A stretch of 21,269 nt of DNA from a virus: IMG/VR virus record IMGVR_UViG_3300012928_000053, positions 1 to 21,269 of that record. One strand, written 5' to 3'. The notes under the pieces are model-generated. The model ran no database searches. It worked only from the letters and a program-made list of their open reading frames with translations, and had not been told where the DNA came from. Below are positions 1-6,100 of this stretch, piece after piece. Positions within the stretch are counted from its first letter, which is position 1. Every line of letters begins with the position of its first letter. The position numbers were made by a program, and so were the translations under genes.

Positions 1-2
1 TA

Positions 3-860
3 AACGCAGCAAGAGGTGTTGAAGAGTTAGTCAAAAACATTAAAAAAGCTTATAACTTTATTAAAGACTCGAAAACTAGAAAACAAATTGAAAATACATT
101 GGTTAAGTTACAAAACTTTATGGCTATTACAGCTGACGCGGTTATGGCAGGTAAACAACAAAGAGCACCTAGAAGAAACGACCAATTAACTAGACCATTA
201 CCTTACCCTGAATTAGACGAACCAGAAGATTTGGAAGATATAGATGATGAATTAGACTTAGATTCACTTAACGAGTCTTACAAACGTAATTTACTTAGAG
301 AAGCTAAAAGAGAGTTAAAAAGAAGAAGTTTAATTGAGGAACTTGATTTACTTAACGAACAAGATGCAAAAGATAAAATTAAACAATTAAAGGACGCTTT
401 AAAAAGAGAAAGACAAGCTAAAAAAGATTTAAAAAAATTAGGAAGAAAAGAAAAGAAAGAAGCAAGACAAAAAGCTAGAGAACAAAGAAAAACACTTAGA
501 CAATTTAACCAGTTATGTTCTAAATTTCCAGACGCTCCAGAATGTGCCGATAAAGAAGCATTTGTAAAAGAAACTGAACAAGAAATCAAAAACGTAGAAG
601 TTGCAACAAAAGATGTTGAAAAACCTGTTGATTCGGCTGGTGGAGAAGAAAGTACTAAACAAGAATCAAAGTTATGTCAACTAAAAGGAGACAAAACCTA
701 TGAGTATAAAGTAGAAAAGGAAGTGTGGTACGCTAGAAGAAGAGGTACAACTAAATGGAACTCATTAGCTGGAGATAAGTATGCTGGAGCAAGAGCAAAG
801 TTAGATAAAGGTTGTCCAGGATTTAGAAAAACTAAAGAAAAAACACCTCTAACTCAATAA
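3..860 (+). CDS. Charged coiled-coil protein, 5' end outside window
   Basis: The frame is open from the first complete codon (position 3) to TAA at 858-860, giving 285 visible residues. The first available start, TTG at 99, lies inside uninterrupted reading frame with the same composition, so the gene almost certainly begins upstream of the window. The middle third is extremely rich in Lys, Arg and Glu and should form a long coiled coil. An acidic Asp/Glu/Leu segment precedes it. The C-terminal part has several Cys residues and an aromatic/basic stretch (VWYARRRGTTKWNSLAG) that looks like a small folded domain. I do not recognise the family and assign no function; a virion or assembly role is possible given the phage context. 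The gene ends at a strong terminator shared with the convergent gene next door. Confidence 0.75.
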   Translation, partial: NAARGVEELVKNIKKAYNFIKDSKTRKQIENTLVKLQNFMAITADAVMAGKQQRAPRRNDQLTRPLPYPELDEPEDLEDIDDELDLDSLNESYKRNLLREAKRELKRRSLIEELDLLNEQDAKDKIKQLKDALKRERQAKKDLKKLGRKEKKEARQKAREQRKTLRQFNQLCSKFPDAPECADKEAFVKETEQEIKNVEVATKDVEKPVDSAGGEESTKQESKLCQLKGDKTYEYKVEKEVWYARRRGTTKWNSLAGDKYAGARAKLDKGCPGFRKTKEKTPLTQ

Positions 861-884
861 TAACTTATAACATTTTTATTATTT

Positions 885-912
885 AAAAAGGGTCCTAATG
901 GACCCTTTTTTT
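885..912. terminator. Bidirectional Rho-independent terminator
   Basis: AAAAAGGGTCC (885-895) pairs perfectly with GGACCCTTTTT (900-910) around a TAAT loop, and a seven-T run occupies 906-912. The A-run on the left gives a T-run on the other strand, so the hairpin can end both the plus-strand gene stopping at 860 and the minus-strand gene whose stop codon is at 911-913. Confidence 0.9.
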
Positions 913-1144
913 ATTCATCTATTTTTCCTCCGTTTCCAAGGATTAGTAAAAATATCATAGGAAACATTAATGGAGCTTTTAAGATGTGGGTAAATATGTA
1001 GAAGTTGAACCACCCGTTTGACGGTTCCCCTGAATTTTCTTCCTCAATCTCCAAGTAGTTTTTTTCTAATTGTTTTTTATTGTTTTCAATAAAAAAAATC
1101 ATAGTAATAATCGAGATGGTAAGGTAGGTGATAATATATGTCAT
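911..1144 (-). CDS. Small two-helix membrane protein, function unknown
   Basis: This gene encodes 77 residues from an ATG at 1144. Residues about 3-19 (YIITYLTISIITMIFF) form a hydrophobic segment, followed by an acidic/polar loop (about 20-45), then a second hydrophobic segment near residues 56-70 (APLMFPMIFLLILG) and a short polar tail. It is likely a small inner-membrane protein with two helices. I do not recognise it. Two observations support it as a real gene: a well-formed Bacteroidota-type promoter lies 27 bases upstream of the ATG, and the stop codon overlaps the T-run of a bidirectional terminator, so it looks like a complete one-gene transcription unit. Small membrane proteins expressed from host promoters in phages often act on the host envelope or in superinfection exclusion, but nothing here shows that directly. 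Confidence 0.65.
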   Translation of the reverse strand: MTYIITYLTISIITMIFFIENNKKQLEKNYLEIEEENSGEPSNGWFNFYIFTHILKAPLMFPMIFLLILGNGGKIDE

Positions 1145-1170
1145 TGGTTTATATTTTAATAATTATGTTA

Positions 1171-1202
1171 CAAAGATAATAAATTCGGTGGGACTACACA
1201 AA
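1171..1202 (-). promoter_or_regulatory. Bacteroidota-type promoter for the small membrane protein gene
   Basis: On the minus strand TTTG (1199-1202) is followed after exactly 20 bases by TATCTTTG (1171-1178), matching the Bacteroidota primary-sigma consensus TTTG/TAnnTTTG. The ATG at 1144 would have a leader of about 20 bases. A second TATATTTG (1199-1206) overlaps the upstream element but has no TTTG at the right distance. Confidence 0.8.
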
Positions 1203-1207
1203 TATAT

Positions 1208-1224
1208 ACGTAATTAGTTTACGT
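1208..1224. repeat. Short inverted repeat just upstream of a promoter
   Basis: ACGTAA (1208-1213) and TTACGT (1219-1224) form a six-base dyad around TTAGT. It lies between the stop of the 1229-2011 gene and the -33 box of the promoter at 1171-1202. It could be a weak terminator for the former (the downstream minus-strand sequence is only mildly T-rich) or an operator for the latter. Confidence 0.35.
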
Positions 1225-1228
1225 GATG

Positions 1229-2011
1229 TTACGAAAAACTGAAACGTCTTTTGCTGTAAATTCTCCAAGCCTCGTTGTCGTCATATTTCTCATTGATTTT
1301 ACTAACAACTTCTGTAGGTAATTCTTCTTCAATTAAACTTTTTTTGGTTATGTCACATTTAATATTTGTGATTTTACTGTTTAATGAAGACATTTTAGAC
1401 CTTAACTCATCAATTTGTTTTTCCAACTCTTCTTTTTCTTTTTGAACTTTTATCAACTCTTCACTACCATTAAACTCTTTTTCCCAAGCGTCTTCATAAG
1501 TATCGTCAGTAAATAACTCAACGTGATTTTTAGTGTATCTTTCGTTTATTTTAGATACTTGACCTTCAAGGTAATCGTTAATAATATCCAAAAGTTTATT
1601 TGTAAAAATTTCAGTTATCCTAGGAATGTCCTGAATAAAAGTATCATAGATACCATCGTACTTTTCAATTTTCTTTGTTCTTGTACGAATTCCAGTAAAT
1701 TTAAATTCTACTCTATGTGTTTCGTGCATGTTATAACATTCTGACTCTTCTCTCAGAATTTGAGAAAGTTTAACAGCTTTTAATAATTGTGGGTTGATAG
1801 ACTCCAGTGTTTCTACAATTTCTGGTTTAAGAACAACATAAACACTCATCCAAAGTGAACGGTCAAAAGAATATTTAGCGTCAACTGCTCTGTCCACGTT
1901 TTTTTCTGAATGTGAAGTTTTTACTATCACATCATCTTGTGTAATTCCTTCTACAATTGTTAAGTATTCTTTGTCGTTAGTAAATAAGCTTTCTGTTTTT
2001 TCTATGTTCAT
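1229..2011 (-). CDS. Hypothetical protein with C-terminal coiled coil
   Basis: I place the start at the ATG at 2011 (260 residues). The frame can be extended to a TTG at 2041, but that codon overlaps the -7 element of the gene's own promoter (2039-2046) and would lie upstream of the transcript. The product begins MNIEKTESLFTNDKEYL. A mixed alpha/beta-looking N-terminal two thirds is followed by a clear heptad-type coiled coil (roughly residues 185-225: KVQKEKEELEKQIDELRSKM) and a short basic-aromatic tail. There is no signal peptide or membrane segment. I do not recognise the family. It stands alone as a host-promoter-driven gene, back to back with the HAD gene at 2145, which suggests early or middle expression. 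Confidence 0.75.
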   Translation of the reverse strand: MNIEKTESLFTNDKEYLTIVEGITQDDVIVKTSHSEKNVDRAVDAKYSFDRSLWMSVYVVLKPEIVETLESINPQLLKAVKLSQILREESECYNMHETHRVEFKFTGIRTRTKKIEKYDGIYDTFIQDIPRITEIFTNKLLDIINDYLEGQVSKINERYTKNHVELFTDDTYEDAWEKEFNGSEELIKVQKEKEELEKQIDELRSKMSSLNSKITNIKCDITKKSLIEEELPTEVVSKINEKYDDNEAWRIYSKRRFSFS

Positions 2012-2038
2012 GTTCTTCTTTTTTGGTTTTGTTATACA

Positions 2039-2070
2039 CAAATATAAGAGCTTTATATGAAACTACCAAA
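2039..2070 (-). promoter_or_regulatory. Bacteroidota-type promoter for the coiled-coil gene
   Basis: On the minus strand TTTG (2067-2070) and TATATTTG (2039-2046) are separated by 20 bases, a full match to the TTTG/TAnnTTTG consensus. The predicted transcript starts near 2033, giving a leader of about 22 bases to the ATG at 2011. This settles the start codon of that gene. Confidence 0.85.
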
Positions 2071-2090
2071 TTAAATTTAAACTTTTTTTA

Positions 2091-2121
2091 TTTGTTTACT
2101 AAATATTTTTTATTATATTTG
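2091..2121 (+). promoter_or_regulatory. Bacteroidota-type promoter for the HAD phosphatase gene
   Basis: TTTG (2091-2094) and TATATTTG (2114-2121) are separated by 19 bases. The ATG at 2145 follows with a predicted leader of about 18 A-rich bases and no Shine-Dalgarno. This promoter is divergent from the one at 2039-2070; the two -33 boxes are only 20 bases apart, so the pair may be co-regulated. Confidence 0.85.
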
Positions 2122-2144
2122 TATCGAACTTTAAAACACAATAA

Positions 2145-2585
2145 ATGAAATTAGCACTTTTTGATTTTGATAATACCTTATTCAAAACCCCATATGATGA
2201 AGACCCTGATTATATGGATAAACCAGCAAGTTTATCTATACGTAAATGGAAATTCGAACCAATACTTGAGACTATAAAAAAGTTTAAAGAATGTAAAAAA
2301 GAAAAGAATACAAAAGTTATTTTACTTACAAATAGAATTGACAGTGTTCACCCACAGTTAAAATCTTTATTAGAAGAATACGGTCTAATATTTGACGATT
2401 ACAAGATGATTGTTGGTGTTGATGGTGATAGGTCTAAAGGTAAACGAGTAAAAGATTTAATATTAAATAATAGTGTAGGTTCTATAGAATATTGGGAAGA
2501 TAAAGATAAACATATAGAGGACGTTAAAAATACAATGGACTTTTTTCCAGAAATAGAATTAAAAATAAATAAAGTCGTTATTTAA
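2145..2585 (+). CDS. HAD-superfamily phosphatase, compact form
   Basis: This is a 146-residue cytoplasmic protein with the haloacid dehalogenase signatures in order. Motif I is DFDNT at residues 7-11 (nucleophile D7, acid/base D9). Motif II is LLTNR at 60-64. A lysine near residue 100 (SKGKRVKDLI) fits motif III, and acidic residues in YWEDKDKH (116-123) fit motif IV for Mg2+. The absence of a large cap domain and the TNR and ED patterns resemble HAD proteins linked to nucleic-acid end repair (the 'Swiss army knife' HAD group), so a 3'-phosphatase role is plausible but inferred. It has its own host-type promoter. Its last 8 bases overlap the end of the convergent kinase gene, which also suits a polynucleotide kinase/phosphatase partnership. 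A nucleotide phosphatase is the main alternative. Confidence 0.85.
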   Translation: MKLALFDFDNTLFKTPYDEDPDYMDKPASLSIRKWKFEPILETIKKFKECKKEKNTKVILLTNRIDSVHPQLKSLLEEYGLIFDDYKMIVGVDGDRSKGKRVKDLILNNSVGSIEYWEDKDKHIEDVKNTMDFFPEIELKINKVVI

Positions 2586-3231
2586 TTCGGTGTATACTAC
2601 CAGTAGCTCTCTCACCAAAAGGCAAATCTTTTGTGTTATCTACAATCCAATAATTGTCTACCATAGGTATTAAATCTTTAACCACTCTCCTAACTTTGTC
2701 ATGGTAATCTATAACCATATCAGTAGGTAAACTACGGTCTCGCTGTAAATTTCTTTCTAAAGCTTTATCTAAATCAGTAACCACATGAACTATAGTTACG
2801 TTATAACCATTTTCTTTAGCTAAGTTAATAACATCATTCATAACTTCTCTTTGTCCCCCTCCGGCGTCATAAACTATATTAGGCATCTCATTCCTTTCGG
2901 TATCCAGAAAGTTCTTTAAAAACCTAATAGTTAGGTTTCTTGGGTCGGAAGTTGTATAAGACATATCCAGAATTTTTTGGTATCCTTCATCGGTAGATAT
3001 GTTTTCTTTCCACTGGTCACCCCATATTTTTTTAGCTAATGCCACTCTGTAATTATCTACATTAAACTGTTTGTAATTTGGTAAATCTATAAAATTTTGT
3101 GTTACGAAACTTTTACCCGCTCCAGGTCCACCAGCTATGATTACAAAATTACCTTGTGGATTGTCAAAGCCTACAACTCTGGACTCTATAAGCATTAACT
3201 TTTTAATTTTACTAATTTCTTTCAATAACAT
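2578..3231 (-). CDS. P-loop kinase of the zeta-toxin/polynucleotide-kinase type
   Basis: The frame opens at 3369, but I start it at the ATG at 3231 (217 residues). The extra 46 residues would overlap the divergent gene at 3328 and are hydrophobic intergenic-type translation. Another ATG at 3195 is possible. Counting from 3231, Walker A is GGPGAGKS at residues 34-41, preceded by a strand (NFVIIA). A conserved-looking FNVDNYR follows, then IVYDAGGG as a second strand/acidic motif, and ERNLQRDRSLP, an Arg-rich lid-like segment. This is the layout of small P-loop kinases such as the zeta-toxin family and T4 Pnk kinase domains. The substrate is unknown: nucleic acid 5'-OH, nucleotide or UDP-sugar are all possible. 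HAD phosphatase genes on both sides favour nucleic-acid end processing. The N-terminus (MLLKEISKIKKLMLIE) resembles a T4-like capsid-targeting peptide. No host-type promoter was found upstream. Confidence 0.85.
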   Translation of the reverse strand: MLLKEISKIKKLMLIESRVVGFDNPQGNFVIIAGGPGAGKSFVTQNFIDLPNYKQFNVDNYRVALAKKIWGDQWKENISTDEGYQKILDMSYTTSDPRNLTIRFLKNFLDTERNEMPNIVYDAGGGQREVMNDVINLAKENGYNVTIVHVVTDLDKALERNLQRDRSLPTDMVIDYHDKVRRVVKDLIPMVDNYWIVDNTKDLPFGERATGSIHRIK

Positions 3232-3235
3232 ACAT

Positions 3236-3249
3236 ATAAATATATTTAT
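3236..3249. promoter_or_regulatory. Perfect 14-base AT palindrome between divergent genes
   Basis: ATAAATATATTTAT is fully self-complementary and holds ATATTTAT on both strands, plus an exact TATAAATA (3235-3242) on the plus strand. It lies between the kinase start and the HAD gene at 3328, neither of which has a TAnnTTTG promoter. It may be a divergent phage-specific promoter or operator. For the kinase it is very close to the ATG at 3231 but suitably placed for the ATG at 3195. Confidence 0.35.
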
Positions 3250-3280
3250 TGTTAGGAATATTGGATTAAGTATTTTACAG

Positions 3281-3288
3281 ATATTTAT
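3281..3288 (+). promoter_or_regulatory. ATATTTAT motif upstream of second HAD gene (candidate late promoter)
   Basis: ATATTTAT lies 39 bases before the ATG at 3328, in a context (GATATTTATTA) shared with the copies at 4101, 8409 and 20551. No TTTG/TAnnTTTG promoter is present here. Confidence 0.35.
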
Positions 3289-3327
3289 TACATGTGTGAT
3301 AACACCTAATACTAAAATTTTAAATAA

Positions 3328-3996
3328 ATGAACTACATTAGAAGAATTCTTAGGGAGTATACTGAACAATCTCTAAATGAGTTAGCTAAAACTAACCGTT
3401 TAATCCTTTTAGATGTCGATGATACACTTCTTAAACCAACAGGTGTTTACATATATAGGAATTTACCTTCAGACAGACAGGAAGTAGCTTTAACACCATA
3501 CGAGTACGGTTTAGAACACGTCACCCCAAACACAAAACAATATTATGATTACAGAGATTTTATGGACCCTGTAAAAACACAACAATCAATAGAAAAAGCA
3601 GAACCTATAGTAGCTAACCTATCGGTTATGGATGACTATTTAAAATTAGGACATCAAATAGCAATATTAACAGCTAGGTCTAATGAAGATGTGGTATTCG
3701 ACGGTTTGAGACAATTTTTAATGTATAAAGATAGTAAGGGTAATTTAGTCCCTATAGGAGATAGGTTGTCTAGAGAAAACGTTTACGCTATCAACGATGT
3801 GGATAGAGTTAAGACACTTGAATCTGAAACGGACTATGAGAAAAAAGCGGAGGTTGTAGAAAAATTACTAACCACGTATGATGAAATAGTTTTTATAGAT
3901 GACGATATGAAAAATGTAAAAGCTATGAGATTATTAAAAAGAGATTTACCGGAAGAGCTTGCTAGTAAATTATTTGTAATGCATGCTAAAGAATAA
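3328..3996 (+). CDS. HAD-superfamily phosphatase with possible capsid-targeting N-terminus
   Basis: This is a 222-residue protein. Motif I is DVDDT at 29-33 (D29 nucleophile, D31 acid/base). Motif II is AILTARS at 112-118. Motif III is probably K162 or K172/K173. Motif IV is FIDDD at 189-193 for Mg2+ binding. About 75 residues between motifs I and II form a small insertion (YEYGLEHVTPNT region). It is larger than, and not closely similar to, the HAD protein encoded at 2145. Unlike that protein it begins with a basic amphipathic helix ending in LRE (MNYIRRILRE), which resembles the short capsid-targeting sequences of T4 internal head proteins cut after an LxE motif. Phosphatase chemistry is well supported; the substrate and any packaging into the head are inference. 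Confidence 0.85.
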   Translation: MNYIRRILREYTEQSLNELAKTNRLILLDVDDTLLKPTGVYIYRNLPSDRQEVALTPYEYGLEHVTPNTKQYYDYRDFMDPVKTQQSIEKAEPIVANLSVMDDYLKLGHQIAILTARSNEDVVFDGLRQFLMYKDSKGNLVPIGDRLSRENVYAINDVDRVKTLESETDYEKKAEVVEKLLTTYDEIVFIDDDMKNVKAMRLLKRDLPEELASKLFVMHAKE

Positions 3997-4007
3997 TTAA
4001 CATTATA

Positions 4008-4015
4008 ATATTTAT
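4008..4015 (+). promoter_or_regulatory. ATATTTAT motif in the 146-base gap before the tube gene
   Basis: ATATTTAT is followed by ATTATATAATAGC and a weak five-base hairpin (ATAGC 4024-4028, GCTAT 4035-4039). It is a second copy upstream of the tube gene, 127 bases before its ATG. The rest of the gap 3997-4142 holds no ORF. Confidence 0.25.
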
Positions 4016-4100
4016 ATTATATAATAGCTTTTATGCTATATGTATATAAAATTAGAAAAATAAAGTAAAGGGTTAATTTTGTCGATTTTTAAAAACCCGT

Positions 4101-4108
4101 ATATTTAT
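4101..4108 (+). promoter_or_regulatory. ATATTTAT motif upstream of tail tube gene (candidate late promoter)
   Basis: GTATATTTATTAAG lies 34 bases before the ATG at 4143. It is the nearest promoter-like element to a gene that must be strongly expressed late, and no TAnnTTTG box is present. The leader is A-rich with no Shine-Dalgarno. Confidence 0.4.
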
Positions 4109-4142
4109 TAAGAAATAAGATAACAAAACAAAAAAATTTAAC

Positions 4143-4631
4143 ATGGCTGACTTATTAATGAAAATGCCCATACCGTATGAACCTAAAAAGAAGAATAGGT
4201 TTATCTTAAGATTCCCATCGTCTTTGGGTATTAATGAGTGGTATGTGGAAAGTACTTCTAGACCTGCTGTTAACATTAACCCAGTAGAAATTCCTTTTTT
4301 AAATACCTCTACTTATGTAGCTGGTAGATTTACTTGGAACACAATTAGTGTAACCTTTAGAGACCCGATTGGTCCATCAGCAGCACAAGCTCTAATGGAA
4401 TGGGTAAGATTACACGCAGAATCAGTAACAGGTAGAATGGGTTATGCTGCGGGATATAAAAAAGATATCGATTTAGAGATGTTAGACCCTACAGGTGTTG
4501 TGGTTGAAAAGTGGATAATGCAAGGAACGTTCTTAACAGATGTTAACTTTGACAGTTTAGGCTATAGTGATGATGCAATTGCTACTATATCAGCTACTCT
4601 AAGACCAGATAGATGTATATTAGTTTACTAA
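4143..4631 (+). CDS. gp19: Major tail tube protein, T4 gp19 family
   Basis: At 162 residues this almost equals T4 gp19 (163). It begins MADLLMKMPIPYEPKKKNRF followed by ILRFPSSLGI, the typical gp19-family opening in which the N-terminus leads to the first tube strand. Conserved-looking features are an EWYVESTSRP segment, a FTWNTISVTFRDP strand, the ALMEWVRLH helix, GYKKDIDLEMLDPTG, and a final VEKWIMQGTFLTDVNFDSL that matches the sheet edge used for hexamer contacts. It forms the inner tube of the contractile tail. The gene is monocistronic, with its own terminator at 4653-4681. The sheath gene normally found next to it is not in this window. Confidence 0.93.
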   Translation: MADLLMKMPIPYEPKKKNRFILRFPSSLGINEWYVESTSRPAVNINPVEIPFLNTSTYVAGRFTWNTISVTFRDPIGPSAAQALMEWVRLHAESVTGRMGYAAGYKKDIDLEMLDPTGVVVEKWIMQGTFLTDVNFDSLGYSDDAIATISATLRPDRCILVY

Positions 4632-4652
4632 TCTAAATTTTACAAAACTTAT

Positions 4653-4681
4653 AAAACCCGTACTTATTGTATGGGTTTTTT
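4653..4681 (+). terminator. Rho-independent terminator after tail tube gene
   Basis: AAAACCCGTAC (4653-4663) pairs with GTATGGGTTTT (4669-4679), with one G-T wobble, around the loop TTATT and a six-T run (4676-4681). The stop codon of the convergent minus-strand gene (4664-4666) lies in the loop, so the hairpin may serve both directions, though only four A's support the minus direction. Confidence 0.85.
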
Positions 4682-5293
4682 GTTTAATGGGGCTTTATTT
4701 TTACTTTTTGGGTACGGTTGTCTTTCCCACAAACACGTTAGGGATTCATCAAAAACTAGTAGATAACGGTGTTTACGGTCACGATTTCTCCATTCCCCTT
4801 TTTTTCCTTTCACAGGTCCTCTCTGGTGTTTTATGAAAGAACCATCATCCATCTCAAACCAAAAATCTTTTTTCTGGTCAGTTAGACCATAATAACCAAA
4901 ATTAGTAGCTTGATAAATAAACCCTGTATGTAATGACGAATCCGCGTATGATAAAATAGCTTTTACCTCAGTTTGTTTTTTTAACAATCTAATACAAACT
5001 GAAACAAACCAAGAAAGTGTGTTCTTTTCAGTTATATTAGGGTTTAAACACAACCTACCCAGTTCGTAAATTCCACTTTGTTCATTTCTTTTAAGTCCAA
5101 AACAACCCTTTAATGTTTCAGGTACTGAAGGTGAGTGAAAAATACACACACCGACTAGTACTCCTTCTTTAAATAAACCAAAATTAAACCCACTTCTAAA
5201 ACCTTTATTTTTTTTATTTAAATAATGGTGTGAAAAAAGTATGGACTTACATAGTTCTTTACTTATTATTTGTATGTTATAGATTTTATTCAT
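4664..5293 (-). CDS. Mom-family-like DNA adenine modification protein
   Basis: The product has 209 residues. The sequence follows the pattern of phage Mu Mom and its relatives, a GNAT-like fold that modifies adenine N6 in phage DNA to protect against restriction. It has an N-terminal HHY at residues 22-24, a GLFKEGVLVGVCIF strand pair at about 39-52, YELGRLCL at 76-83 (the ELxRL motif), SYADSS at 115-120, then HTG at 122-124 and IYQATNFGYYG at 126-136. The C-terminal 70 residues are basic (GPVKGKKGEWRNRDRKHRYL) and could bind DNA. It is placed on the opposite strand between the tube gene and the gp26-like gene, bounded by a terminator, like an accessory 'moron' gene inserted in a late operon. 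No full host-type promoter was seen upstream; a TATTATTG and a TATAAT are partial candidates. A related GNAT acetyltransferase is the alternative. Confidence 0.7.
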   Translation of the reverse strand: MNKIYNIQIISKELCKSILFSHHYLNKKNKGFRSGFNFGLFKEGVLVGVCIFHSPSVPETLKGCFGLKRNEQSGIYELGRLCLNPNITEKNTLSWFVSVCIRLLKKQTEVKAILSYADSSLHTGFIYQATNFGYYGLTDQKKDFWFEMDDGSFIKHQRGPVKGKKGEWRNRDRKHRYLLVFDESLTCLWERQPYPKSKNKAPLNKKPIQ

Positions 5294-5341
5294 TGTAATA
5301 ATTATAGCAATAATAAACTAAAAAGTATATAAAATAAATAA

Positions 5342-6100
5342 ATGGACCCTAGAGAATACTCAGACCCAACACAAGCAAACATACCCTACGATGTTGTCAC
5401 TTTACCATCTAAAGGCATGTTTTACCAAAACAAATTAGAGTCGGTAAAAGTAACTTATTTAACTGCTTCAGATGAGAACTTATTAAGTTCACCTAATATA
5501 GTAGAAAATGGAAATTTAGTAGATGAACTTTTAAGAAGAAAAATATTAGGAAGTGAAGTCAATATTAATGAAATGTTAGAATGTGACAAACAAGCAATTT
5601 TAATATTTTTACGTAATACAGCTTTCGGTTCAACATACGAATTTACACTAACTGACCCAGAAACAAAACAAAAATTTAAATATACACATGATTTAAGTAA
5701 TGTGAGTATGAAAGACTTTACCTTAGTACCAGACGAAAAAGGAGAATTTTCATACACTTTACCAATTACAAAAAAAGTAGTTAAATTTAAATTTTTAAAT
5801 TCTTCACAAGAAAACGAACTGTCAAACATCGATTCACAATACCAAGGAAGGGTATCTCCCAAGGTAACTAAAAGATTAGAATATCTAATACAAGAAATAG
5901 AGGGTGAAAGAGATAAGGGTAATTTAGCACAAATGATTCAATCAATGCCCATAAAAGATTCTCAGGAGTTTAGAAACTACGTTAAAGATAACGAACCTGG
6001 GTTGGATTTAAAAATAACAGTTAGGGCACCGTCAGGAGAAGAGGTTACAACTTCGGTTGTTCTTGGTGCCCATTTTTTTCGTCCTTTCTTCGGATTATAG
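5342..6100 (+). CDS. T4 gp26-like baseplate/tail assembly protein (zero-frame product)
   Basis: The product has 252 residues, against 208 for T4 gp26. It shows the T4_baseplate-family pattern: LPSKGMFY at 21-28, VKVTYLTASDENLL at 35-48, SPNIVENGNLVDELL at 50-64, and MLECDKQAILIFLRNTAFG at 78-96 ahead of a beta-rich region. T4 gp26 is an assembly factor for the baseplate hub; in contractile injection systems and related phages, family members sit next to the tube gene. In this window the gene precedes the tape measure gene, the usual place for tail assembly chaperones. The ATG follows an A-rich leader (AAAATAAATAA). The zero frame ends HFFRPFFGL just after a seven-T run at 6073-6079, where the frame can join a +1 ORF (6081-6215). 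The two products may therefore be a short chaperone and an extended one, as in lambda G/GT. Confidence 0.8.
   Translation: MDPREYSDPTQANIPYDVVTLPSKGMFYQNKLESVKVTYLTASDENLLSSPNIVENGNLVDELLRRKILGSEVNINEMLECDKQAILIFLRNTAFGSTYEFTLTDPETKQKFKYTHDLSNVSMKDFTLVPDEKGEFSYTLPITKKVVKFKFLNSSQENELSNIDSQYQGRVSPKVTKRLEYLIQEIEGERDKGNLAQMIQSMPIKDSQEFRNYVKDNEPGLDLKITVRAPSGEEVTTSVVLGAHFFRPFFGL
6073..6083 (+). other. Candidate programmed +1 frameshift site (TTT_TTT_CGT_C)
   Basis: In the gp26-like frame the codons are CAT TTT TTT CGT CCT. A tRNA-Phe on TTT (6077-6079) can move one base to TTC, letting translation continue at GTC (6081) in the ORF that encodes the chaperone-like extension. UUU_CGU_C is also the core of the known +1 site of influenza A PA-X. 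A -2 slip on the seven-T run, or transcriptional slippage, would reach the same frame. A -1 slip would not. Confidence 0.5.

Noticed and set aside
2012-2041. TTG start at 2041 for the coiled-coil gene
   Set aside because: The codon lies inside the -7 element of the gene's own promoter, so it would not be transcribed. The ATG at 2011 fits.
3232-3369. N-terminal 46-residue extension of the kinase frame
   Set aside because: It overlaps the divergent HAD gene start at 3328, spans the AT palindrome and translates to hydrophobic low-complexity sequence unlike the rest of the protein.
4024-4039. ATAGC/GCTAT hairpin as a terminator after the second HAD gene
   Set aside because: The stem is only five base pairs and no T-run follows.
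4073-4276. 67-residue minus-strand open frame over the tube gene start
   Set aside because: It is antisense to the well-supported tail tube gene, with no promoter and unconvincing composition.
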